Assembly: GCA_002405445.1 (NCBI GenBank)
Contig: DHLV01000242.1
Span: 12,973 to 19,610 of the forward strand
Direction of reading: 5' to 3'
DNA length: 6,638 nt
Source: Flammeovirgaceae bacterium UBA4659
GTDB lineage: Bacteria; Bacteroidota; Bacteroidia; Cytophagales; Cyclobacteriaceae
A program made the translations under genes and the position numbers. Below, piece by piece: positions 1 to 5,827 of this stretch. The notes below the pieces were generated by a model that was given only the letters and a program-made list of their open reading frames with translations, was not told where the DNA came from and did not search any database. Positions within the stretch are counted from its first letter, which is position 1. The number at the start of each line of letters is the position of its first letter.

Positions 1-437
1 TGGCCGGGTTGAGTTGGGCCACCATTTTAAAAAAGCGCGAAGGTTATCGAAAGGCGTTTGCCGGTTTTGATCCCGCCAAGGTGGCCAGGTTTAGCCAAAA
101 AAGATTAGAGAAAATGCTGCAAGACCCAGGCATTGTGCGCAATAGATTAAAGGTATATGCAGCCGTCAACAATGCGAAGCAGTTTTTACGTATTCAAAAG
201 GAATTTGGGAGTTTTGACAAATACATTTGGCAATTTGTGGGTGGTAAGCCTATTGTGAACCAACTCAAAACACTAAAAGATGCGCGTGCAACCACCAAAG
301 AATCTAACGCGCTCAGTAAAGACCTTTTGCGAAGAGGGTTCAAATTTGTGGGCAGCACAGTGATGTATGCGCACATGCAAGCGTGCGGCCTGGTGAACGA
401 CCACCTGGTGGATTGTTGGAGGTATAAGCAACTATGA
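1..437 (+). CDS. tag: DNA-3-methyladenine glycosylase I, 5'-truncated by the window edge
   Basis: This enzyme removes 3-methyladenine from alkylated DNA in the cytoplasm, the first step of base excision repair. The frame is open from base 3 and reads A-G-L-S-W-A-T-I-L-K-K-R-E, the conserved Tag core; the TTG at 9 encodes an internal Leu and is not a start. By comparison with E. coli Tag from memory (187 residues), about 42 N-terminal residues are missing, including the first zinc ligands (Cys4, His17) and the base-contacting Tyr16 and Glu38. What remains includes the Trp equivalent to Trp46 (codon 15-17), the helix-hairpin-helix region around D-P-G-I-V-R-N-R-L-K, the R-G-F-K-F-V-G block, and the C-terminal M-Q-A-C-G-L-V-N-D-H-x3-C. 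The His and Cys of that last motif (codons 402-404 and 414-416) match the second pair of zinc ligands, His175 and Cys179. The stop TGA lies 4 bases from the stop of the opposing gene, with no terminator between. Identification is very secure. Confidence 0.96.
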   Translation, partial: AGLSWATILKKREGYRKAFAGFDPAKVARFSQKRLEKMLQDPGIVRNRLKVYAAVNNAKQFLRIQKEFGSFDKYIWQFVGGKPIVNQLKTLKDARATTKESNALSKDLLRRGFKFVGSTVMYAHMQACGLVNDHLVDCWRYKQL

Positions 438-441
438 AACG

Positions 442-1173
442 CTACTTCAGCTTTAAACCCACCCACATATACGCTGGCGCGGCCAACACGCTGTAGCCAC
501 CTGCAAATCCGCGTTGCCCGAAACCCTGTGCGGGTGGCGCTGCACCGGCAGGTTGGTTGGCTGCCGTTTGCCGGCCTGTTTCAACAGTGATGCCCAGCAC
601 CGGTGTCTTTGTTCTATCAATGCCAAAGGATTGAAACGGAATCTTTGCCTCATAGATATAGTTGGCGTTTTCATCGGGTACGATCAGCACTTCAATACCG
701 TTGGCAAGCCCAAGCCTGCTTGCCACAATTCCTTCCTTTGCAAGGCCAATCAATTCCACCACCTCTACATCGCCCAGCATTTGGCGCTTATAGGCTTCCA
801 CCGCAGCAGCGTCCGGCAGGTTCACAGGCTTCTCTTTCTTTAGCTCACGGTCATCTTTTCCAATGGGGTATTTCAACCCCACCTTGCCTTTCTTCTTGCC
901 GCTTGGGTCTAATTTGATGTACAATCCATACATCGCTATTTTACGCTGAGTCAGGTCATCGGTGAATTTCAACCTCACATACAGATTATCTGCATCATTG
1001 CAGAAGTTATACAAGATTTTACTGTCACCGTCCAGGTTCCAGTCTGCGGGCCATTCACTCGGTTGGCCATCAATGGTAGGTGGGGTAGTGATTTCGCAGC
1101 TTTCGCGCACACCCTTTTGAGCATTTACAATAAAACTATTCGACAACAGGAAAATGAAGAGTAGCCGGTTCAT
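442..1173 (-). CDS. exported protein with a CBM9/DOMON-like domain, function unknown
   Basis: The protein has 243 residues from the ATG at 1173. I chose this start because it places a classic signal peptide at the N-terminus (M-N-R-L-L-F-I-F-L-L, likely cleavage after N-A near residue 18). The upstream in-frame start at 1290 would add 39 residues of unlike composition, and a TACCTTTG element lies just upstream of 1173. Residues about 28-90 look like the carbohydrate-binding family 9-like/DOMON beta sandwich: I-D-G-Q-P-S-E-W (34-41), then N-D-A-D-N-L-Y-V-R-L-K-F (59-70) and Y-I-K-L-D-P (85-90). The later part keeps the fold pattern with Y-E-A-K-I-P-F (174-180). Residues 203-228 are low complexity (Ala, Pro, Gly, Gln). 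Such domains often sit at the front of xylanases or of DUF5916 barrels, but here no catalytic or barrel domain follows. The ligand (sugar, haem or other) cannot be told from sequence. It probably acts in the periplasm or outside the cell. Confidence 0.85.
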   Translation of the reverse strand: MNRLLFIFLLSNSFIVNAQKGVRESCEITTPPTIDGQPSEWPADWNLDGDSKILYNFCNDADNLYVRLKFTDDLTQRKIAMYGLYIKLDPSGKKKGKVGLKYPIGKDDRELKKEKPVNLPDAAAVEAYKRQMLGDVEVVELIGLAKEGIVASRLGLANGIEVLIVPDENANYIYEAKIPFQSFGIDRTKTPVLGITVETGRQTAANQPAGAAPPAQGFGQRGFAGGYSVLAAPAYMWVGLKLK

Positions 1174-1191
1174 TTGCAAAACATTGAGTTG

Positions 1192-1199
1192 CAAAGGTA
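1192..1199 (-). promoter_or_regulatory. Bacteroidota-type -7 element for the CBM9-like gene
   Basis: Read on the minus strand this is TACCTTTG, an exact match to the Bacteroidota -7 consensus TAnnTTTG. It ends 18 bases before the ATG at 1173, which would give a leader of only about 10-15 nucleotides. No good TTTG is seen 19-21 bases upstream, so the -33 half is weak or absent. The exact match and its position just ahead of the preferred start support the call. Confidence 0.45.
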
Positions 1200-1418
1200 C
1201 AATTTCCCGAACGAATGCGCCCACACCTCCACATTTTCGAGCGTTTGGCCAACGATGGGTTGATCGATTCATGACCTTTTTGTATCGCACTGATCAATGC
1301 AACAGGTTACGCAAATCGACCCCAGCAATTGGAGGGTAATCGGTACGAGCGCTGCAATTTTTTACCCGAAGAAGATAGTTTATCTCTGCTTTTGTTACCT
1401 TCACCCAAAAGAAACCTT

Positions 1419-1937
1419 ATGCTTCTCAACCTTGATACCATTCCACATTTCTATAAGAACTACGTCAAACAAATAGAGGAAACTGATTTGCTGCAGGCTC
1501 TGCGCATATCCGGTCATCGCATGGTAGAGGTTGTTCATTCGATACCTGTTACCAAGCAAGACTACCGATATGCCAGTGGTAAGTGGAGCGTGCGGGAGTT
1601 ACTCTGCCATTTGATTGATGCAGAGCGGATTTTCGCATACCGTGCATTGCGCATTGCACGCAATGATAAAACCCCTCTTGAAGGCTTTGAGGAAAACGAC
1701 TACGCCCTGCAAGCCAATGCACCAAATCGCCCACTGAAAAGCATAGCTGAGGAAATGTCCAGGCTGCGTGCCTCCACACTTGATTTGTACCAGAGTTTTT
1801 CACCCGAAATGATCATGCGCAAGGGTGTAGCAAACAAAAATGAAATTTCGGTGATGGCACTTGCCTTTATTATTGCAGGCCATGAAACACACCACCGAAA
1901 GATTTTAGTTGAACGTTATCTTACTGAAAAAGAATGA
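1419..1937 (+). CDS. DinB/YfiT-like putative metal-dependent protein
   Basis: This is a 172-residue cytoplasmic protein of the DinB superfamily (DinB_2 type), four-helix bundles that bind a divalent metal through three histidines. Relatives include BstA/YfiT-type thiol S-transferases and many uncharacterised proteins; despite the name, they are not DNA polymerases. Visible signatures are G-K-W-S-V-R-E-L-L-C-H-L-I-D-A-E-R-I-F (54-72), D-K-T-P-L-x-G-F-x-E-N-D-Y (83-95) and G-H-E-T-H-H (154-159). The metal triad would be His64, His155 and His159, the usual one early His plus HxxxH. The ATG at 1419 is chosen because homologous sequence begins there; an upstream in-frame TTG at 1329 would add 30 unlike residues. 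A weak -7-like TACCTTCA lies at 1396-1403. The stop overlaps the next start in ATGA, so translation of the carboxypeptidase is probably coupled. The substrate is unknown; a thiol cofactor is a family-based guess. Confidence 0.88.
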   Translation: MLLNLDTIPHFYKNYVKQIEETDLLQALRISGHRMVEVVHSIPVTKQDYRYASGKWSVRELLCHLIDAERIFAYRALRIARNDKTPLEGFEENDYALQANAPNRPLKSIAEEMSRLRASTLDLYQSFSPEMIMRKGVANKNEISVMALAFIIAGHETHHRKILVERYLTEKE

Positions 1938-3202
1938 GATCGTTGGTTTTTATCTGTCTGCTGGCGGCCTGCAGCCCTGCGTTGCAAATCAGAAAGGAGA
2001 TCAGGAGCATCGAGGCTGCGCAACAACACCATATCGGATTTATCCTGTACGACCCTGTGGCAAAAAGAGAAATCATCCGGCATCATGATGCGCACTATTT
2101 CACACCGGCATCCAATACCAAGATTTTCACATTGTATGCGGCCATGAAGATATTGGGCGATTCTGTGAGATCGCTTGAATATGTACAACGCAACGACTCC
2201 ATCATTTTTTGGGGTTTAGGTGACCCGGGTTTTTTGAATCCCTTGTGCTATGGTAATCAGCGCGTTTACACATTTTTGAAAAACGTAAAGGGCAAACTCA
2301 TTTACTCTGCGGCAAATTTCAACACCACGGCTCTTGGCTATGGGTGGAGCTGGGACGACTACAATTACAGTTATTCGGCCGAGCGCACGCCATTTACCCT
2401 GTACGGCAACTTGATCACCGTTAAAAGAACGAGTGCAGGTTTATCTACCGTGCCGAGGTTTTTTCAAGAGCACCTGCTCACATCAACGGAAAGACGAGCG
2501 TCAGAGGAAGTACTGCGTGCAGTAGATGAAAATGAGTTGGTACATTATGCTGGAGATGCGCTGATGAAGCAACAGGAGATTCCATTTCGCTTCAGTGGTG
2601 ATTTGCTGGCCGACTTGCTCACCGACACGCTGAAGAGGCAAGTAGATTTTGTCAATATGCCGTATCGTGCCGGGACGGTGCTGAAAAGTGTACCGGTTGA
2701 CAGCATCTACCGGGTGATGATGCAAGACAGCGACAACATGATGGCCGAGCAACTGTTGTTGCAGTGTGCCGCTGTGCTGAGTGATACCCTGCAGCCTGAG
2801 ATTGCCATTCGCTACACGGCTCAAAATCTACTGCCCACACTGCCTGACAAGCCCCAATGGGTGGACGGATCAGGGTTGAGCCGATTCAACTTGTTTACGC
2901 CCCGCAGCATCGTGCATGTGTGGGAAAAACTTTATCGTGAAGTTCCAAGGGAAAGACTGTTTAATATCATTGCAGTGGGCGGACAGTCAGGAACGCTAAA
3001 AAACTACTATCAATCTGCCCGGCCCTACATATACGGAAAAACCGGCACGCTCAGCAACAATCACTCATTGAGCGGCTACCTAATCACCAAAAAAGGAAAA
3101 ACACTGATTTTTTGCTGGATGAACAACAACTTTGTTGCATCCACCGGTGAGGTAAGAAGAAAGATGGAGATGGTGCTGGCCCGCATCAGAGATCGCTACT
3201 AG
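1934..3202 (+). CDS. lipoprotein D-alanyl-D-alanine carboxypeptidase/endopeptidase, peptidase S13 (PBP4 family)
   Basis: The protein has 422 residues. Enzymes of this family cleave the terminal D-Ala of peptidoglycan stem peptides and often also the D-Ala-mDAP cross-links. All three penicillin-binding motifs are present: S-N-T-K at 60-63 (nucleophile Ser60, base Lys63), S-D-N at 266-268 and K-T-G at 369-371. The S13 block D-G-S-G-L-S-R-F-N is at 311-319. The N-terminus is a very short lipoprotein signal, M-R-S-L-V-F-I-C-L-L-A-A-C, with lipobox L-A-A-C and lipidated Cys13. No acidic stretch follows the Cys, so a periplasm-facing anchor is more likely than surface export (inference). The spacing from SxxK to SxN is about 206 residues, shorter than I recall for E. 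coli PBP4 (about 244), so the inserted domains are reduced. It overlaps the DinB-like gene by ATGA. No terminator follows before the AhpD-like gene 53 bases on. dacB would be the usual symbol, but orthology is not shown. Confidence 0.93.
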   Translation: MRSLVFICLLAACSPALQIRKEIRSIEAAQQHHIGFILYDPVAKREIIRHHDAHYFTPASNTKIFTLYAAMKILGDSVRSLEYVQRNDSIIFWGLGDPGFLNPLCYGNQRVYTFLKNVKGKLIYSAANFNTTALGYGWSWDDYNYSYSAERTPFTLYGNLITVKRTSAGLSTVPRFFQEHLLTSTERRASEEVLRAVDENELVHYAGDALMKQQEIPFRFSGDLLADLLTDTLKRQVDFVNMPYRAGTVLKSVPVDSIYRVMMQDSDNMMAEQLLLQCAAVLSDTLQPEIAIRYTAQNLLPTLPDKPQWVDGSGLSRFNLFTPRSIVHVWEKLYREVPRERLFNIIAVGGQSGTLKNYYQSARPYIYGKTGTLSNNHSLSGYLITKKGKTLIFCWMNNNFVASTGEVRRKMEMVLARIRDRY

Positions 3203-3255
3203 CAATTTCAAAAATCGGATTTGTTTAAGTTATTTGCACAGCAAATTTTTCGCCT

Positions 3256-3597
3256 ATGAATCCAGTAGAACAATTCAATAATTATCGCAGCCAGATGAAT
3301 GAGCGCATCATGGAGGCGGACAACCTCATCATCAAGCGCATTTTTAACCTCGATACACACGCCTATCAGGCTGGCGCGTTAGACGTAAAGGCAAAAGAAC
3401 TCATCGGCCTTACGTGTTCTTTGGTGCTACGTTGCGATGATTGCGTAAAGTACCACCTCGGCAAGTGTAAAGAGGTAGGCTTTAACACAGCGGAAGTGCA
3501 CGAAGCGATGGGCGTGGCGACCTTGGTGGGCGGCACCATTGTGGTTCCGCATCTGCGCAGGGCATTTGAATATTGGGATGAATTAATGAAAAGCTGA
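3256..3597 (+). CDS. carboxymuconolactone decarboxylase family protein, AhpD-like
   Basis: This is a 113-residue, all-helical single-domain protein of the carboxymuconolactone decarboxylase/AhpD family. The core motif is C-D-D-C-V-K-Y-H at 60-67: Cys60 and Cys63 form the redox CxxC and His67 is the conserved partner, with an acidic residue upstream (Glu48) as in AhpD. That pattern marks the alkylhydroperoxidase-like, thiol-disulfide branch and not the true decarboxylases, which lack the CxxC. The length matches single-domain members, which work as oligomers (commonly trimers or hexamers). The likely role is peroxide detoxification or thiol redox exchange in the cytoplasm; the electron donor is not identifiable. 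No signal peptide is seen. The ATG at 3256 is the only sensible start, 53 bases after the carboxypeptidase stop. The stop overlaps the next start by one base (TGATG), so the two genes are likely co-translated. Confidence 0.9.
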   Translation: MNPVEQFNNYRSQMNERIMEADNLIIKRIFNLDTHAYQAGALDVKAKELIGLTCSLVLRCDDCVKYHLGKCKEVGFNTAEVHEAMGVATLVGGTIVVPHLRRAFEYWDELMKS

Positions 3598-3980
3598 TGT
3601 TTAAACGTGACTTAGAGCAAGAGCGCACCTGGGCTGCCTTGCTGGCATCTGTAGCGAGCATGATTGGCAAAAAACCAAAGGACCTCAATGAAGTACTCTT
3701 TCTGATCGGTGTGCAAGAGCTTGGTAAAGGTGCGAAGCGGTTCACCAAAGAAGAGAAGCAAGACCTGATGCACATCGCCATTTGCAAAGTGCTGAGCCTT
3801 GCGGGGTACTATCAACTGGAAGGCCTCGATGCGCAAGGCTGGCCACATTGGAAACTGATAAAAAAATTACCACACTTCGATTTACTGGAGCAAGAAAAAT
3901 TGCTGAAAATGCACGTGATCGAATATTTTGAGAAAGAATTTGAGTGGAAATATACTACTCCGGTGCCTACCAACTCTTGA
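3597..3980 (+). CDS. conserved-looking cytoplasmic protein of unknown function
   Basis: I do not recognise a named family. The protein has 127 residues, with no signal peptide, no membrane segment and no Cys cluster (a single Cys, residue 63). It looks mostly helical and is rich in charged residues. A stretch at about 27-60 (K-P-K-D-L-N-E-V-L-F-L-I-G-V-Q-E-L-G-K-G, then K-R-F-T-K-E-E-K-Q-D-L-M-H-I) is well organised and reads like a conserved core, followed by G-Y-Y-x-L-E-G-x-D-x-x-G-W-P-H-W at about 70-85, then an acidic/basic helix ending in E-Y-F-E-K-E-F. Its reality is supported by the TGATG overlap with the AhpD-like gene (same strand, one shared base) and by gene-like codon use throughout. 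The context suggests a partner or regulator of the AhpD-like protein, but that is inference only. It is the last gene of the plus-strand cluster; no clear terminator follows. Confidence 0.82.
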   Translation: MFKRDLEQERTWAALLASVASMIGKKPKDLNEVLFLIGVQELGKGAKRFTKEEKQDLMHIAICKVLSLAGYYQLEGLDAQGWPHWKLIKKLPHFDLLEQEKLLKMHVIEYFEKEFEWKYTTPVPTNS

Positions 3981-4101
3981 TAGCACCCAAGATGACGGGT
4001 ATTCGGCATCACAATAGTTTTATGGTAAGCTGACAGTGCACAAGACTTCTTTGCAGACGGCCAAGCACTTCATTTTGATGATATAATTTGCCTTGTAAAA
4101 G

Positions 4102-4132
4102 TTTGTTTTTTTAGAAAACCATTTTACCTTAC
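4102..4132 (+). promoter_or_regulatory. candidate Bacteroidota promoter for the outer-membrane barrel gene
   Basis: A TTTG at 4102-4105 (-33-like) is followed after 19 bases by TACCTTAC at 4125-4132, which keeps four of the six fixed positions of TAnnTTTG. The spacing is right for Bacteroidota vegetative promoters. Transcription would begin near 4138-4140, giving a leader of about 20 nucleotides that is A-rich just before the ATG at 4158. A TATAAT at 4082-4087 is an alternative -10-like sequence but has no matching upstream element at proper distance. Confidence 0.5.
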
Positions 4133-4157
4133 AATCACAAACCAAACAAATACCTTT

Positions 4158-4751
4158 ATGAAAAAAATTATTACCTTATTATTCGTCTGCTTTGTTGCTT
4201 CGGGTGCCTATGCTCAAAGTTTGAGTTTTGGCATTCGTGGTGGAGTCAACATCGCCAAAGAATCAGTTTCTTCGTCTGGAGTTTCTATATCAACCGACTC
4301 AAAGGCGGGATTAATGTTAGGAACTTATCTGACTGTTATGACGTCTGAGAAATTCGGATTCCAACCTGAATTGGTCTATTCAAGTTTTGGAGGATCTGCT
4401 ACCATCAACGGACAAACTGCCACCGACAACTACAATTATCTGTCGTTACCTGTGATGCTACGATTTAACGCATCTGAGAATATCAGTATCCAGGCCGGAC
4501 CCCAGTTAGGATTTTTGTTATCGGCAAAATCTTCGGTGGGTTCACAAAGCATTGACGTCAAGGATCAAATGAATGGAATTGATTTTGGTGCCGCTTTCGG
4601 TTTGGGCTTTGATTTTGGGTCATTCAATGCCGGTGCAAGATATTACTTGGGCTTATCCAACGTAATCAAAAATGTGCCTACGGGCTTTGACATCAAGCAA
4701 ACCAATACTGCGATTCAACTATTTGTAGGATATACTTTATTTAAGCAATAG
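4158..4751 (+). CDS. PorT-like outer-membrane beta-barrel protein
   Basis: The protein has 197 residues with a clear signal peptide (Lys2-Lys3, hydrophobic 4-14, cleavage likely after A-Y-A near residue 19, mature start Q-S-L-S-F-G). The mature part has the alternating small, 8-strand barrel pattern of the Bacteroidota porin/PorT-like domain: F-G-I-R-G-G-V-N at 24-31, G-F-Q-P-E-L-V-Y-S at 67-75, Y-L-S-L-P-V-M-L-R-F at 93-102, I-Q-A-G-P-Q-L-G at 110-117, then G-A-A-F-G-L-G-F-D-F, G-A-R-Y-Y-L-G-L and the final strand I-Q-L-F-V-G-Y-T-L-F. G-x-R-G-G-x-N and Y-x-x-L-P-x-x-x-R are the family's hallmarks. It sits in the outer membrane; such small barrels are often abundant and of unknown function, so transport activity is not claimed. 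It appears to be a single-gene unit, with its own upstream promoter and a strong terminator 28 bases after the stop. Confidence 0.92.
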   Translation: MKKIITLLFVCFVASGAYAQSLSFGIRGGVNIAKESVSSSGVSISTDSKAGLMLGTYLTVMTSEKFGFQPELVYSSFGGSATINGQTATDNYNYLSLPVMLRFNASENISIQAGPQLGFLLSAKSSVGSQSIDVKDQMNGIDFGAAFGLGFDFGSFNAGARYYLGLSNVIKNVPTGFDIKQTNTAIQLFVGYTLFKQ

Positions 4752-4779
4752 AGGCTTACAAGTAGTTTTAAATTTAAAG

Positions 4780-4810
4780 GGCTGCCTCAACAGGGCAGCC
4801 TCTTTATTTT
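4780..4810 (+). terminator. intrinsic terminator after the outer-membrane barrel gene
   Basis: GGCTGCC (4780-4786) and GGCAGCC (4794-4800) form a perfect 7-base-pair GC-rich stem with a 7-base loop. The stem is followed by TCTTTATTTT, and flanking A and T runs can extend it. The opposite side is also T-rich when read on the minus strand (CTTTAAATTT), so it may act in both directions and also stop transcripts from the minus-strand gene ending at 4925. Confidence 0.85.
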
Positions 4811-4924
4811 CATTTTCTGATCGTTCCGGAAACAAGGGGTTACAGACTGAAGGTAGTAGACAAACGCAGTGCAAGTGTAATAGCAATTCTGCGGGAGGCG
4901 CACAATAGCTTGTGGTTGCAGGCT

Positions 4925-5638
4925 TTAATTGACGGGTCTATTGAAGTATTCAAAAATGCTGATCAGGTCGCTTTCTACCTTCAACTTCTTCGATTTTCCG
5001 AACTGCTCCATTTCCTTTTGCCGATCTCCAAAAACAGAGAAGAAGTTCTTTTTTGAAACAGGATGCAACACACCGTCTCTTTGATAATAAAAAAAAGTCT
5101 TTTTGATATACTTGTCGTCTTTGCTGCCCACGTTAAGTGCCGGGCTGAAATCTGCCTTTAAATACTCCACTTCGGTTCGTTTCAATAACGGTAGGCTACC
5201 CTCCACCAGCAGTTCGAAAAATCCAGAGTATTGCGATCCAGAAGGCGTCTTGAACGATTTCCCGTTAAAAAAATAATGAGGTGTTTTATTTAGAGAATCG
5301 AGGCAAACAGCACTGCGCACCAAGTCACCGTTGAGCACACGCACCCCTTTTTGAGTGATGATGTTGAATTCGTTGCGTTGCAAGTCAAGTTTCGAAAACA
5401 ACCCGTGTAATATTTGTCCATCCTTAAACAACGTAAATGATGACTCCTGAAAAAACTGGGTCAAATACACATCGCCCTGTAAGCCCGGTGGTGGTGAAGG
5501 CAGGTTTGGAATGCTACCCGCGAGCAAGCTGTTCAAATCAGACAAACGCTCAACGATATATCGCTTGTGGAGATAGTCGTTGTTTTGCCCAAACGCGGAG
5601 CCACAAACCACCAAGAAGAGAGGAAACAGGGTCTTCAT
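4925..5638 (-). CDS. secreted protein of unknown function, Bacteroidota family
   Basis: From the ATG at 5638 the protein has 237 residues and begins with a standard signal peptide (M-K-T-L-F-P-L-F-L-V-V-C-G-S-A-F-G, cleavage near residue 17-18). In-frame ATGs at 5659 and 5665 would add 7 or 9 polar residues before it, so 5638 is preferred. No catalytic motif is visible. A G-D-V-Y-L-T-Q-F-F segment (55-63) followed by a beta-rich stretch (L-F-K-D-G-Q-I-L-H-G-L-F, 70-81) resembles secreted Bacteroidota proteins with a 'G-x-x-Y-L...' opening. The C-terminal part also fits that group: L-L-V-E-G near 143, D-D-K-Y-I-K-K-T-F-F-Y-Y at 174-185, K-K-N-F-F-S-V-F at 196-203, and a charged helix ending in I-F-E-Y-F-N. 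This resemblance is from memory, not a search. It likely resides in the periplasm or outer envelope. It is convergent with the barrel gene and divergent from gltB. Confidence 0.8.
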   Translation of the reverse strand: MKTLFPLFLVVCGSAFGQNNDYLHKRYIVERLSDLNSLLAGSIPNLPSPPPGLQGDVYLTQFFQESSFTLFKDGQILHGLFSKLDLQRNEFNIITQKGVRVLNGDLVRSAVCLDSLNKTPHYFFNGKSFKTPSGSQYSGFFELLVEGSLPLLKRTEVEYLKADFSPALNVGSKDDKYIKKTFFYYQRDGVLHPVSKKNFFSVFGDRQKEMEQFGKSKKLKVESDLISIFEYFNRPVN

Positions 5639-5690
5639 AAAAAATTGTTTGGTATGCATTGTCATCTTTGAACGGAACTGAGCCAGCTTT

Positions 5691-5698
5691 CAAAAATA
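5691..5698 (-). promoter_or_regulatory. -7-like element for the minus-strand secreted-protein gene
   Basis: On the minus strand this reads TATTTTTG, an exact fit to TAnnTTTG, 52 bases before the ATG at 5638 and upstream of all three candidate start codons. There is no TTTG at 19-21 bases upstream; the nearest TTG (minus strand, plus coordinates 5707-5709) is too close. In such AT-rich DNA a chance match is possible. Confidence 0.3.
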
Positions 5699-5827
5699 GA
5701 TGGTTTCAACCGTTTTCGCTAATAAGCGTTAGTCAGTTTTCAAAATATTTTATTGCAATTATACGCTGAAATACAAAATCGAATTTTCTGCTTTCGTATA
5801 TTCACAGACTAAAATATTTTCTGCACT

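Noticed and set aside
514..917. Two overlapping plus-strand open frames inside the CBM9-like gene
   Set aside because: They are antisense to a gene with a signal peptide and domain motifs, and their translations are rich in Cys, His and Arg without organisation.
1174..1290. N-terminal extension of the CBM9-like protein from an in-frame start at 1290
   Set aside because: It would put 39 polar, Arg-rich residues before a good signal peptide, and the TACCTTTG -7 element lies inside it. The start at 1173 explains both.
1334..1367. Inverted repeat GGGTAA ... TTACCC as a possible attenuator before the DinB-like gene
   Set aside because: A six-base stem with a 22-base loop and no T-run is too weak to claim.
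1329..1418. TTG start at 1329 for the DinB-like gene
   Set aside because: The 30 extra residues do not resemble the family, while the ATG at 1419 begins a normal DinB-like N-terminus.
3975..4010. Hairpins after the 127-residue gene (TCTTG/CAAGA and GATGaCG/CGgCATC) as a terminator
   Set aside because: Stems are short, one has a mismatch, and neither is followed directly by a convincing T-run.
4151..4158. TACCTTTA as a -7 element for the barrel gene
   Set aside because: It touches the ATG at 4158, so transcription would begin inside the coding region. It is more likely part of the leader.
5792..5822. TTTC, 19 bases, TATTTTCT as a gltB promoter giving a leaderless GTG transcript
   Set aside because: Both halves are imperfect and the region is AT-rich; TATATTCA at 5797-5804 is an equally weak alternative. 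No choice can be supported.
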